Origin: Spirochaetaceae bacterium
GTDB lineage: Bacteria > Spirochaetota > Spirochaetia > Treponematales > Treponemataceae
Direction of reading: 5' to 3'
Length of the DNA stretch: 64,000 nt
Assembly: GCA_017618015.1 (NCBI GenBank)
Contig: JAFZVC010000037.1
Coordinates: 62,001-126,000 of the forward strand
The notes under the pieces: generated by a model
Database searches by the model: none
Told to the model about the DNA's origin: nothing
The model's input: the letters and a program-made list of their open reading frames with translations, nothing else
Position numbers and translations under genes: made by a program
Shown: piece by piece, positions 51,506 through 60,900 of the stretch
Layout of the letters: each line of letters begins with the position of its first letter
Position numbering within the stretch: the stretch's first letter is position 1

Positions 51506-52543
51506 ATGAACGAAGTTCTTTCACAGGATGAGATTGACCAACTTCTTATGGCTTTCGGCTCAGGAGAGTCGGATACTGAAGATTTTAGGCAGGTCAAAGA
51601 CACCCGTAAGATAAAAATATACGATTTCAAGCGTCCTGATAAGTTCTCGAAAGAACAGATACGTACCGTGCAGATGATGCACGAGACTTTCGCGCGTCTT
51701 ACGACGACAAGCTTGTCCGCACAGCTCCGGAGCCTTGTTCATGTTCAGGTTGCTTCCGTAGACCAGCTTACGTACGAGGAGTTTATCCGTTCAATTCCGA
51801 CTCCTACAACGTTGGCTGTTATCAATATGGATCCGCTCAAAGGTAATGCCATTCTGGAAATTGACCCTGCAATCACGTTCTCGATGATTGACCGCCTTTT
51901 CGGTGGTACAGGACAGGGTACAAAAGTTCAGCGTGACCTTACTGATATTGAGCAGTCTGTTATGGAAGGTATTATCGTCCGTATTCTTGCCAACATGCGT
52001 GAGTCATGGACACAGGTAATTGACTTAAGGCCGCGCCTTGGTCAGATTGAAACGAACCCACAGTTCGCCCAGATCGTTCCTCCGAACGAAATGGTCGTTC
52101 TTGTAACGCTCGAAACAAAGGTAAGTGATGAAGAAGGAATGATGAACTTCTGTATCCCTTATCTTACTATTGAGCCGATTATTTCAAAGCTGTCAACACA
52201 GTTCTGGTTCTCTTCCGTCCGAAGAAGTTCCACAACGCAGTACCTTGGCGTTCTGAAAGAAAAGCTATCCAGCGTCGATATGGACGTTGTTGCAGAAATT
52301 GGCTCAATTAATCTTCCTATCCGTGACGTGCTCGCGTTGCGTACAGGAGACATAATAAGGCTCTCTAACGTTCGTGTTGATGATCCGCTTACGTTGAGTG
52401 TAGGAAACCAAAAGAAATTCTACTGTCAGCCCGGTGTTATCGGTAAAAGAATGGCAGTACAGATTGTAGATAAAATAATTCCGGAGAATGATTCAAATAA
52501 TTTTGAAGAATTGTCTGTAGAAGGAGAAGAATCGTATGAGTGA
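51506..52543 (+). CDS. fliM: Flagellar motor switch protein FliM
   Basis: 345 residues. N-terminal CheY-P-binding helix (VLSQDEIDQLLMAFG), middle CheC-like domain with LFGGTGQG, and C-terminal SpoA domain (about 260-330, DVLALRTGDIIRLSN). It is the C-ring component that sets rotation direction. Its end overlaps the fliY start by 8 nt. Confidence 0.95.
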   Translation: MNEVLSQDEIDQLLMAFGSGESDTEDFRQVKDTRKIKIYDFKRPDKFSKEQIRTVQMMHETFARLTTTSLSAQLRSLVHVQVASVDQLTYEEFIRSIPTPTTLAVINMDPLKGNAILEIDPAITFSMIDRLFGGTGQGTKVQRDLTDIEQSVMEGIIVRILANMRESWTQVIDLRPRLGQIETNPQFAQIVPPNEMVVLVTLETKVSDEEGMMNFCIPYLTIEPIISKLSTQFWFSSVRRSSTTQYLGVLKEKLSSVDMDVVAEIGSINLPIRDVLALRTGDIIRLSNVRVDDPLTLSVGNQKKFYCQPGVIGKRMAVQIVDKIIPENDSNNFEELSVEGEESYE

Positions 52544-53750
52544 TGGCGCCATTTCTCAGGATGAAATAGATGCTCTGTTAGCCGGTGTTGATATGGGCGG
52601 ATTAGGTTCCACGGGTAGCGTGTCTTCTTCAAGTTCATCTGTGAACGTTGATACCGCACCTCTTGCCGACTTTTTGGCGGAGACAGCGGAGACGCTTAAG
52701 AGCAGCCTTGATACGATGACAGGAAGCGCTTTTGAAGTAGGAAAGCCTACTGTTGAAGCTGTAGACAGGGACGGTATTCTTCGCAAAGTTCCTGAAATGG
52801 TTGTTTCTGTAATGAACGACTTTACAACGGCTTTGAACGGCGATCACGTATTTATTCTTGCTCCTGAATTTGCTAGTAAGCTTACTGCTCTTATAAATAA
52901 AGAGGAAAACCCAGAGCTCGATGATATGGCACTCTCTGTAGTTTCAGAGGTCGTATCTCAGCATACCGGTACAGAAAATACAAAGCTTTCACAGACAGGA
53001 AAACTTAACGGTCTTTCTTCTAAACCAGCTGAAGCAACTCACGTTCCAAAAGCAATGGTTCATTTCCAGTCGTCAAAGTTCGCCTTGGCAACTTATCCTG
53101 TAAGCGTTGACGGTGCTGCTTTCTCACTTTGGGAAGTTTTTGCGGCAGACGTTGCCAACGGAATCTCCAAAGCCCTTGGCGGCGGACAGGAAGCTTCTAC
53201 AGGCGGTCTTTCCGCTGAAGAAATGCAGTCTATGATTGGCGGTGCTCCAAATATGGGCGGAGCAGGCATGAACATGGGCGGCGCCATGGGCGGAATGAAC
53301 ATGGGAATGAACGCCGGAGCTATGGGCGGAATGAACATGGGTATGGCTGCTGGAGCCATGGGCGGAATGAACATGGGTATGGGCGGTATGGCTGCTCCTC
53401 AGGGCGGTTTCAATGGAATGCCGCAGAACATCCCGAACGTTCAGCCACTTTCTTTCCCGAACCTTCAGTCAGGAATTGGCAGTACGGAACAGCAGAACAT
53501 CGGTCTTATCATGGACGTTTACATGGAGATCACCGTTGAGCTGGGACGCACTAAAAAGCTTATAAAAGACATCCTTGGTATGGGTGAAGGTACAATCATC
53601 GAGCTTGATAAGCTTGCTGGTGAGCCTGTAGATATCCTTGTTAACCATAAACAGATAGCCCGTGGTGAGGTTGTAGTTATCGATGAAAACTTCGGTGTTC
53701 GTGTCACTGAGATTCTTTCTCCAATGGAGCGTGTCACCGATTTACATTAA
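52536..53750 (+). CDS. fliY: Flagellar motor switch protein FliY/FliN with Met-Gly repeat linker
   Basis: 404 residues. N-terminal helix GAISQDEIDALLAGVDMGG resembles the FliM CheY-binding helix. A CheC-like middle domain (about 30-215) is followed by a Met/Gly/Asn/Ala-rich linker (about 228-295, repeated AMGGMNMGM) and the C-terminal SpoA/FliN domain (IGLIMDVYMEITVELGRTKK onward). It forms the lower C-ring and may dephosphorylate CheY-P. GGAGAAG precedes the ATG. Confidence 0.93.
   Translation: MSDGAISQDEIDALLAGVDMGGLGSTGSVSSSSSSVNVDTAPLADFLAETAETLKSSLDTMTGSAFEVGKPTVEAVDRDGILRKVPEMVVSVMNDFTTALNGDHVFILAPEFASKLTALINKEENPELDDMALSVVSEVVSQHTGTENTKLSQTGKLNGLSSKPAEATHVPKAMVHFQSSKFALATYPVSVDGAAFSLWEVFAADVANGISKALGGGQEASTGGLSAEEMQSMIGGAPNMGGAGMNMGGAMGGMNMGMNAGAMGGMNMGMAAGAMGGMNMGMGGMAAPQGGFNGMPQNIPNVQPLSFPNLQSGIGSTEQQNIGLIMDVYMEITVELGRTKKLIKDILGMGEGTIIELDKLAGEPVDILVNHKQIARGEVVVIDENFGVRVTEILSPMERVTDLH
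53286..53393 (+). repeat. 36-bp tandem repeat in fliY
   Basis: Three copies, starting at 53286, 53322 and 53358, of a unit beginning ATGGGCGGAATGAACATGGG and encoding (A)MGGMNMGMxAG. A degenerate copy lies just before. The frame is kept. Confidence 0.85.
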
Positions 53751-53765
53751 ATAAACTTATTAAGG

Positions 53766-54443
53766 GTGGGGGACATTACGAAACTTTATATAAGAAAGAC
53801 GATTGCAGTCGTATTATGCATGGCTGCAATCTGTCTTGCGTTTTCTCAAAATACGCAGAATGAAACTGCAAATCCAAAAGAAATTGAAAAAACAATGATT
53901 ATTGGCAACAATTCCTCCGGTGCCAATACAACTTCTGCTACGACTGACGCTAATGGTCAAACAACTCAAGGCTCAACTGGCGAAAACAGCACGAACAACG
54001 AAAATAACGGCTCAAGCGGCTTGTCTACGTGGGATACGGTCGGGCTTTTTGTCCGCATGATTCTTGTGCTAATTCTCGTAATTGCATGTATATACTTTAT
54101 CGTCTGGCTGTTACGAAGAAGCATGCGTCCTGGCGTGCAAAATGACCCTTACCTTAAAAAGACAGCCTCTATAACGCTTTCGCCCGGAAAAACCGTTCAG
54201 GTTGTTACGTTACAGGATAAAGCTTATCTTCTTGGAGTCTCCGATTCATCTATAACCCTTATTAGTGAAATTACTGACAAGGAGCTTATTGATACGATGA
54301 ACCTGAACGCACCAGCGGCAGGCGGCAAAAAGACCGCAGACTTCGCTTCGCTTCTTTCTTCGCTTACAGGCTCCGCAAAACGGACTGGAGGATTTTTAAA
54401 ATCAAGACGCCAAAAACTTCGTGGCGAGGATGGTGAACTGTAA
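53766..54443 (+). CDS. fliO: Flagellar export protein FliO (FliZ)
   Basis: 225 residues from GTG 53766. Signal-like N-terminus (LYIRKTIAVVLCMAAICLAF), Ser/Thr/Asn-rich linker (about 40-88), membrane helix (about 97-116, VRMILVLILVIACIYFIVWL) and a cytoplasmic part with ASITLSPGKTVQVVTLQDKAYLLGV, as in FliO. It helps assemble the FliPQR export channel. Start is uncertain: the GTG lies inside a GGGTGGGGG run, and no ATG fits. Confidence 0.85.
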   Translation: MGDITKLYIRKTIAVVLCMAAICLAFSQNTQNETANPKEIEKTMIIGNNSSGANTTSATTDANGQTTQGSTGENSTNNENNGSSGLSTWDTVGLFVRMILVLILVIACIYFIVWLLRRSMRPGVQNDPYLKKTASITLSPGKTVQVVTLQDKAYLLGVSDSSITLISEITDKELIDTMNLNAPAAGGKKTADFASLLSSLTGSAKRTGGFLKSRRQKLRGEDGEL

Positions 54444-55264
54444 TGTCAAACTTGAAAAGACGGTTTATATTAATTGTTATCCTCGCCATCGTTTCGTCAG
54501 GTGTTATTTTTTCGCAGACGACGTTCCCGCAGGGAAGCACGTCCGGAACAACTACTATGACGAATACGATCAACGACATTGATATACCCGTCATAGACCT
54601 TACGATTAAAAATCCAGAAACAAACCAGGAAGTTGCTTTCTCGATACAGCTCATGCTTTTGCTGACTGTTCTGAGCCTTGCGCCGAGCATTCTTATCCTC
54701 GTTACTTGTTTCTTGCGTTTCTCAATAGTACTCGACTTTATAAAGCGTGCACTCTCTTTGCAGCAAGTGCCGCCTACAGCCGTCCTTAACGGAATCGCGT
54801 TTTTTATGACACTTTTCGTTATGTGGCCGACATTTACATCGATGTACGACAATGCTTTCAAACCTATGGCTGATGGGCAGATAGGGTTGGAAGAAGCATA
54901 TGAGAATGCAGAAACCCCGCTAAGAATATTTATGTACAAGCAGATGTACAACAACACGGATTACATAGAACTTTTTATGGATATGGGCGGATTAGACAGA
55001 CCGGCGACACTTGCCGACGTTCCGACTTACGTTCTTGTTCCGGCGTATATTCTTCATGAACTTACAGTAGCGTTTAAAATAGGTATATTGCTATATCTAC
55101 CGTTCATAATAATAGATATGGTTGTGGCGAGCATTCTCATGTCGATGGGTATGATTATGCTTCCGCCTGTCCAAATCTCAATGCCTTTTAAGCTTATGGT
55201 GTTCGTCCTTGTTGATGGCTGGGGTCTTTTGACGCAACAGCTTTTCACATCGATAGTTCCGTAG
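54443..55264 (+). CDS. fliP: Flagellar export channel protein FliP
   Basis: 273 residues. Signal peptide 1-25 (MSNLKRRFILIVILAIVSSG, ending FSQ) is typical. The core has LTVLSLAPSILILVTCFLRFSIVL and MSMGMIMLPPVQISMPFKLM. It forms five copies of the export gate. ATG overlaps the fliO stop. Confidence 0.96.
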   Translation: MSNLKRRFILIVILAIVSSGVIFSQTTFPQGSTSGTTTMTNTINDIDIPVIDLTIKNPETNQEVAFSIQLMLLLTVLSLAPSILILVTCFLRFSIVLDFIKRALSLQQVPPTAVLNGIAFFMTLFVMWPTFTSMYDNAFKPMADGQIGLEEAYENAETPLRIFMYKQMYNNTDYIELFMDMGGLDRPATLADVPTYVLVPAYILHELTVAFKIGILLYLPFIIIDMVVASILMSMGMIMLPPVQISMPFKLMVFVLVDGWGLLTQQLFTSIVP

Positions 55265-55288
55265 CGGAAATAGGAGATAATAGAAAAA

Positions 55289-55558
55289 ATGAGTGTCAGT
55301 GACTTAGTTAACCTTATTCAGCAGGGAGTCTTTGAGATTCTAAAAGTTACAGCTCCTATCCTTGGCGCAGCCCTTATCGTTGGTCTTATTGTCGCTATTT
55401 TTCAGGCTACTACATCAATTCAGGAGCAGACGCTTACTTTTGTTCCTAAGCTTTTCGCAATTCTTGGAGTCCTTGTTCTTTTAGGTGTTTGGATATTGTC
55501 TTCAATAGAGCAATACACAATACGCATTTTCGATATGATTCCGAATGTAGCGCGGTGA
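55289..55558 (+). CDS. fliQ: Flagellar export channel protein FliQ
   Basis: 89 residues, two membrane helices (about 20-42 and 52-72) with ATTSIQEQTLTFVPKL between, the FliQ signature. TAGGAG is upstream. Length is normal. Confidence 0.95.
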   Translation: MSVSDLVNLIQQGVFEILKVTAPILGAALIVGLIVAIFQATTSIQEQTLTFVPKLFAILGVLVLLGVWILSSIEQYTIRIFDMIPNVAR

Positions 55559-55580
55559 GTGTGAAGTTTGGGAGGATTGA

Positions 55581-56372
55581 ATGCTGGAAAGGATTGTTGC
55601 GACAGCACCTGTTTTCCTTTTGGTTGCGGTAAGATGTTTCGCTCTTATCCGCACCACGCCTCTGCTTTCTTCCAGCGCTGTTCCCGGAGTAGCTAAAGTC
55701 GCTCTTGCCGGCTTCGCTGCATATCTTGTCCTTCCATCGGTCGAATCATACGGCTGGAATATTGACGCAAATCATCTTTCTTACATATTTCTTTTGCTTG
55801 GAGAAGCTTTAATTGGTGTTATCACTGGCTTCTACATTACGATGATATATGCCGCATTCAGCTCAGCTGGTCAGTTCTTTTCACTTCAAATGGGTTTTAG
55901 CGCGGCGGAATCATACGATGCGCTCTCTCAGATTGAGAATCCTCTGATGGGTCAGTACCTTAATCTTGTCGCAATGCTCGTATTCCTTCAGATAAAAGGT
56001 TTCCAAACACTTTTTGTCACCGGTGTTACAAAAAGCTTTTCTGCGCTCAATGCAGTTTCTATGATAAGCGGTCGCGAAAGGTTCCTTTCATTTTTGTTGA
56101 AAGGACTTACTGAGCTTTTCCTTGATGCAATGATGATATCACTTCCGATGATAGCATCTCTTTTCCTTGTCACGACGAGCATGGGTATTCTTTCAAAAGC
56201 AGCCCCGCAGATGAACCTGCTTTCAGAAGGACTTCCTATAACAATATTAGTTACGTTCTTTTTGCTGTCGCAACTTATTCCGGTAATGACGAACTTTTTC
56301 GCCGTTCTTTTTGAACGTGGCTTTGAAAAAGTTGCCACGCTGTTCACTTCGTTCATGGCAGGCACATCATGA
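55581..56372 (+). CDS. fliR: Flagellar export channel protein FliR
   Basis: 263 residues with about six membrane helices. VRCFALIRTTPLLSSSAVPG at the N-terminus, GEALIGVITGF and the PQMNLLSEGLPITILV stretch fit FliR. GGGAGG precedes the ATG. It overlaps flhB by 4 nt. Confidence 0.95.
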   Translation: MLERIVATAPVFLLVAVRCFALIRTTPLLSSSAVPGVAKVALAGFAAYLVLPSVESYGWNIDANHLSYIFLLLGEALIGVITGFYITMIYAAFSSAGQFFSLQMGFSAAESYDALSQIENPLMGQYLNLVAMLVFLQIKGFQTLFVTGVTKSFSALNAVSMISGRERFLSFLLKGLTELFLDAMMISLPMIASLFLVTTSMGILSKAAPQMNLLSEGLPITILVTFFLLSQLIPVMTNFFAVLFERGFEKVATLFTSFMAGTS

Positions 56373-57457
56373 TAGATCTTCAATGGTTTGCCTCCGCAGA
56401 GGAAGAAGACAGGACAGAACAACCTTCCGAACATAAACTCCGTAAAGCGAGGGAAGAAGGACGCATACCCAAAAGCCAGGAATTGACAAGCGGACTAGTA
56501 ATGCTTCTTGTAATACTATGTCTCGTGCTTCTTGGCTCATGGATTTTTTCGGGTTGTATAGATGTTATCGTTTTTTATTTATCGCACTGCACCGATACGG
56601 AACTGACAGATCCTGTCGTGGGAAAAGTTTTCCTTCAGTTTTTCCTGAAGACAATAGTTCCTCTTGCTGTTACTGCGCTTATAGCGGCTCTTGCCGGAAA
56701 CATTATACAGAACAAAGGCTTCATTTTTACGACAAAGACGATTACGCCAAAGTTCAACAAGCTTATCCCGAAATTCGGCGAATACTTTAAAAAAACGCTG
56801 TTTTCAATGGAAGGCCTGTTTAACGTAGCAAAGTCTTTGATGAAAGTTGCCGCTGTTTTTATTGCCGCCTGGATAATAATAAAAAATGACCTTCCAACGC
56901 TGCTTTCAATGATGAACGTAAACCTTTGGAACGGCATGGTATATCTTGGCGGAATGGTTATAAAGCTTCTTCTTGTGGCGGCTGTAATTTTCCTTGTTGT
57001 CGCAATCCCTGACTATTTTGTGCAGCGTCATCAGTTCATGGAATCGATGAAAATGACAAAACAGGAAGTAAAAGAGGAATTCAAGGAGTTAGAGGGAGAT
57101 CCGCTTGTAAAGGGCAGGCTTAAAAGTTATATACGCGAAATGATGAGCATGAACATGCGCGATAATGTTGCCAAAGCAGACGTTGTTATAACAAACCCTA
57201 CGCATTATGCCGTGGCGCTTCAGTACGACAGGGATACAATGCCGGCTCCTATGGTGACAGCGAAAGGTGTAGACTCCGTTGCGCAGAGAATTAAGCAAAT
57301 TGCGCGTGAAAATGATGTAGAAATCGTAGAAAATAAACCTTTAGCGCGTGCACTCTATGCGGAAGTTGAAATTGGTGATATAATACCAGAACAGTATTAT
57401 CAGGCATTAAGTATTATCTTGATGCGTGTATATAAGATAAAAGCAAAGCGGTTCTGA
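56369..57457 (+). CDS. flhB: Flagellar export switch protein FlhB
   Basis: 362 residues. EEDRTEQPSEHKLRKAREEGRI at the N-terminus, four membrane helices, and the autocleavage motif NPTH in ADVVITNPTHYAVALQYD (about residue 273). The cytoplasmic part reads hook completion through FliK. ATG overlaps the fliR stop; no separate ribosome site. Confidence 0.96.
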   Translation: MIDLQWFASAEEEDRTEQPSEHKLRKAREEGRIPKSQELTSGLVMLLVILCLVLLGSWIFSGCIDVIVFYLSHCTDTELTDPVVGKVFLQFFLKTIVPLAVTALIAALAGNIIQNKGFIFTTKTITPKFNKLIPKFGEYFKKTLFSMEGLFNVAKSLMKVAAVFIAAWIIIKNDLPTLLSMMNVNLWNGMVYLGGMVIKLLLVAAVIFLVVAIPDYFVQRHQFMESMKMTKQEVKEEFKELEGDPLVKGRLKSYIREMMSMNMRDNVAKADVVITNPTHYAVALQYDRDTMPAPMVTAKGVDSVAQRIKQIARENDVEIVENKPLARALYAEVEIGDIIPEQYYQALSIILMRVYKIKAKRF

Positions 57458-57489
57458 TGAGCTGCTTGAAAAAGTGACGGTCAACTAAA

Positions 57490-57500
57490 AATGGGTGGGG
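57490..57500 (+). promoter_or_regulatory. GGGTGGGG-type ribosome site of flhA
   Basis: AATGGGTGGGG lies 6 nt before ATG 57507. Its first ten bases are identical to 18312-18321 on the plus strand, opposite the candidate small RNA loop. Confidence 0.6.
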
Positions 57501-57506
57501 ATCTAA

Positions 57507-59606
57507 ATGGCTGGCAAGTCTCAAAGAAATATTACTGATATTTTCGTAGCGGCGGCGGTTGTCATCGTTATAGCGATGATAATCATACCTCTACCTACGA
57601 TTCTTCTCGATACATTAATGGCAGTGAACGTACTTGGTTCCGTTCTTGTCCTTCTTCTTGTTATTTTCTCTTCGCGCGCGATAGATTTCTCATCGTTTCC
57701 TACCGTTCTTCTTATAATAACCGTGTACGGACTGGGACTTAACGTGTCTTCGACAAGGCATATTCTTGCTGATGGTATGAAATTCGATGGAAAGATGGTC
57801 AAAGCGTTTGCAAACTTCGTTGTCGGTTCTTCTGATACGAAAGGTCTTGTCGTAGGTCTCGTTATTTTCATAATTATCATCGCGGTGCAGGCGTTCGTTA
57901 TCACAAAAGGCGCAACAAGGGTCGCTGAGGTCGCAGCGCGCTTCACGTTGGACGCGATGCCGCAGAAACAGATGGCGGCTGAGCAGGAGTATAATTCTGG
58001 CGTAATAACAGAAGAAGAGCTTAAGCAAAAAAAGCTTGATATACAAAGAGAAGCTGATTTCTACGGCAATATGGACGGTGCCTCCAAGTTCGTTTCTGGA
58101 AACGTAAAAGTCGGTATTTTTATAACGATAATAAACATCGTTGCTGGTCTTATAATTGGAGTCGGCATTGGAACTGAAGATTTTTCATCAGCAGTAGGTG
58201 TATACACCCGCTTTACAATCGGTGACGGTCTTCTTTCTCAGCTCCCATCGCTGCTCATTTCTTTTGCGACAGGTCTTATCGTTACGCGCTCTGCCTCGGA
58301 ACAAGGGGCTACGCTCGGTACCGATATAAAGAAGCAGTTTTCGCAGTCATCACTCGTTTATTACGTAGGTGGAGCTGTTATGCTGCTTATAGGCGTTCTT
58401 CCGGGCTTCCCGTGGTATGTTCTTATCCCTCTTGGAGCCTTCCTCTTTTATATAGGCTGGCGGCTTGGCATGCTCAACAAAAAAGCCGCTACGGCAAAGG
58501 CACAGGAAAAAGGAGTTCAAAAAGCGTCTGCAAGCGCATCCCCACAGACTCCTGCTGCCACAAGCCCTATCGCGCCTCTTGATCCGCTTTCTTTGGAGCT
58601 CGGTTATGTGCTTATCCCGCTCGTTGACAAAGATAAAGGTGCCGAACTGCTTGAGCGTATTACAAGGATGAGGCAGGAAGCCGCCCTTGACTTAGGACTT
58701 GCTGTGCCGAGCATCCGTATCATAGACAATATTAGTCTTGATCCAAGCGAATACAGCTTTAAGATAAAAGGCGTAGAAGTCGGTCGCGGAAAAATCCGCA
58801 TGGGCTGCTATATGTGTATGAATGCCGGCGGTGTTGTAAAGGAGCTGCAGGGCGACCCGACGCGCGACCCGGCTTTTGGACTTCCTGCCATTTGGGTTCC
58901 GGAAAAGCGCCGCGAAGAAGCGGAGCGGGCAGGGTACGCTGTTGTTGACCCACCGACAATAATTGCGACACACCTTACCGAGCTTATAAAGCGCCATGCC
59001 TCTGAAATTCTTGGAAGACAGGAAGTCAAAGCTATTCTCGATGCGCTCGAAAAAGATTACCCTGCTGTTATCAAAGAAGCACAGGAAAAATTCTCGCTCG
59101 GCGAAATTCAGAAAGTTATGCAGGGCTTGCTTGTCGAGCAAGTTTCTGTACGCAATATGGTCGTTATTTTGGAAACAATGCTCGATTATGCCGACGTTAC
59201 CAAAAAAACAGATGTTCTTGTCGAACGTGTTCGTGAGGCTTTGGGAAGGCAAATTTGTCTTCAGTATGTGGACACTGACAATAATGATGTTCATACGCTT
59301 AAAGTACTTACCGTTGAGCCGAGCTTCCTGACGAAGCTCTTGGAAAGTCGGGTTGAAACGACAACTGGTCCAATAGCGGCGTTGGATCCTGCTTTACAGA
59401 GGGAATGGATAGTCGCTCTGTCTGGCACGATAGCGTCAGTAAGAGAAAAAGGCTTTATGCCTGTCATAATGAGTCCGTCAGAAACTCGTCTTCTTGTTAA
59501 GAAGAGTGCGGAAAGAGAAATACCGAACCTTGTCGTAATTTCTGTTTCGGAAATTGCAACAGATATTCATGTCGAAATGTTAGGAGAAATAAAAGTTGGA
59601 AACTAG
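57507..59606 (+). CDS. flhA: Flagellar export gate protein FlhA
   Basis: 699 residues. About eight N-terminal membrane helices (to residue 330), with the FHIPEP signature region TVYGLGLNVSSTRHIL and DAMPQKQMA. The cytoplasmic domain (about 360-699) contains LGYVLIPLVDKDKGAELLERI and LSLGEIQKVMQGLLVEQV-like helices that dock chaperones. It couples proton flow to export. Confidence 0.97.
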   Translation: MAGKSQRNITDIFVAAAVVIVIAMIIIPLPTILLDTLMAVNVLGSVLVLLLVIFSSRAIDFSSFPTVLLIITVYGLGLNVSSTRHILADGMKFDGKMVKAFANFVVGSSDTKGLVVGLVIFIIIIAVQAFVITKGATRVAEVAARFTLDAMPQKQMAAEQEYNSGVITEEELKQKKLDIQREADFYGNMDGASKFVSGNVKVGIFITIINIVAGLIIGVGIGTEDFSSAVGVYTRFTIGDGLLSQLPSLLISFATGLIVTRSASEQGATLGTDIKKQFSQSSLVYYVGGAVMLLIGVLPGFPWYVLIPLGAFLFYIGWRLGMLNKKAATAKAQEKGVQKASASASPQTPAATSPIAPLDPLSLELGYVLIPLVDKDKGAELLERITRMRQEAALDLGLAVPSIRIIDNISLDPSEYSFKIKGVEVGRGKIRMGCYMCMNAGGVVKELQGDPTRDPAFGLPAIWVPEKRREEAERAGYAVVDPPTIIATHLTELIKRHASEILGRQEVKAILDALEKDYPAVIKEAQEKFSLGEIQKVMQGLLVEQVSVRNMVVILETMLDYADVTKKTDVLVERVREALGRQICLQYVDTDNNDVHTLKVLTVEPSFLTKLLESRVETTTGPIAALDPALQREWIVALSGTIASVREKGFMPVIMSPSETRLLVKKSAEREIPNLVVISVSEIATDIHVEMLGEIKVGN

Positions 59607-60900
59607 AAATTCTAATAATGTTCAGACGGTCATTGAAAGGTCAAGGGATGAGTGTGTGGCGAAAATCAGACAGCTGCACGGAAATCAGTTCAGAGTGCTC
59701 AATTGGAAGACGGTAAAGCAGGGCGGCTTTTTGGGCTTGTTCAGCCATTATGCTGTACAGGCTACTTTTGTCGTTGATAACAGCGATTCATATTCACGCT
59801 ATGGACAGGCTGATCGTTATGGGCAATCAGAACGCTATGGACAGACAGAAAAAAAGGCTGCGCCTCAACCAGAAGATTTTGAGACAGCAAAAAATAAAAT
59901 ATTGCAGAACACGAAGACAAATTCAAACCCGCAGTTTCAAGTAATTCTTGAAGAAGTTAAGAATCTTCGTGATGAGATAAAAAGCGTAAGGCATGATGCT
60001 GATAAAGAAGACGAAATAATCATTAAAATCCGCGATATTCTTGAGGACAACGAGTTTTCTCCGCATTATGTGCGCAGCATAATAGACAGAATAAAGAAAG
60101 AGTATTCGGCTGCGGAACTTGAAGATATTGAAAACTTTAACGAGGTTCAGGATGCTGTTGTTGACTGGATAGGCGAATCTATCCGCACGACTGTTCCTGA
60201 ACTTAGAACACGTCCGCATATAATAACGCTTGTTGGTCCCACAGGAGTTGGCAAGACGACGACCGTAGCAAAGCTTGCAGCTATGTACGCGAATCCTGCG
60301 ATTAACGGCATTGTACAGCATCGTATGAATGTTCGCATGATAACAATCGATAATTTCAGAATCGCGGCTATTCCTCAGATCGAAAAATACGGCGAAATTA
60401 TGCAAATTCCTGTTGAAACGGTCGATAAACTCGGAGATCTTGAAGAAAAAATCACAAGAATGGATATAAATACCGATGTTATACTTATAGACACAATAGG
60501 TTATAGTCCTAAGGATTATGAGAGCATCGGCAGAATGAAAAAAGTTTTGGAGATGCGCGGAACAGGTTCAGAATCTTTCCTTACAGTCATGGCTTCCACG
60601 AAAGCCAGTGATTTGCGGGAAATAATGAAGCAATACGAAATTTTTGGCTACGAATCTGTAATAATCACGAAGCTTGACGAGACTGATTGTGTCGGAAACC
60701 TTTTAAGTGTCTTGAACGAGAAAAATAAATCGGTTGCTTTTATAACAACCGGTCAAAAAGTTCCGCATGACATTGAAAAAGCAACGGTTTTAAGGCTGCT
60801 TATGCAACTAAAAGGTTTCAAAATCAACAGGGAGCATTTAGAAGAGAAGTTCTCTGCAACTGATAACGATGGAGAAGAAGATGGAAGATCAAGCATCTGA
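59596..60900 (+). CDS. flhF: Flagellar placement GTPase FlhF
   Basis: 434 residues from TTG 59596, overlapping flhA by 11 nt; AGGAG is 9 nt upstream. An N-terminal B domain (about 1-66) is followed by a short repeat linker (RYGQAD, RYGQSE, RYGQTE), the N domain, and the SRP-type G domain: IITLVGPTGVGKTTTVAKLA, DTIGYSPKD, ITKLDETD. It sets flagellar site and number with FlhG. Confidence 0.94.
   Translation: METRNSNNVQTVIERSRDECVAKIRQLHGNQFRVLNWKTVKQGGFLGLFSHYAVQATFVVDNSDSYSRYGQADRYGQSERYGQTEKKAAPQPEDFETAKNKILQNTKTNSNPQFQVILEEVKNLRDEIKSVRHDADKEDEIIIKIRDILEDNEFSPHYVRSIIDRIKKEYSAAELEDIENFNEVQDAVVDWIGESIRTTVPELRTRPHIITLVGPTGVGKTTTVAKLAAMYANPAINGIVQHRMNVRMITIDNFRIAAIPQIEKYGEIMQIPVETVDKLGDLEEKITRMDINTDVILIDTIGYSPKDYESIGRMKKVLEMRGTGSESFLTVMASTKASDLREIMKQYEIFGYESVIITKLDETDCVGNLLSVLNEKNKSVAFITTGQKVPHDIEKATVLRLLMQLKGFKINREHLEEKFSATDNDGEEDGRSSI
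59797..59850 (+). repeat. 18-bp tandem repeat in flhF
   Basis: Three imperfect 18-bp units encoding RYGQAD, RYGQSE and RYGQTE. Confidence 0.8.

Noticed and set aside
53286-53393. Possible CRISPR-like array
   Set aside because: The repeats are contiguous, in frame and have no spacers; they are protein-coding.
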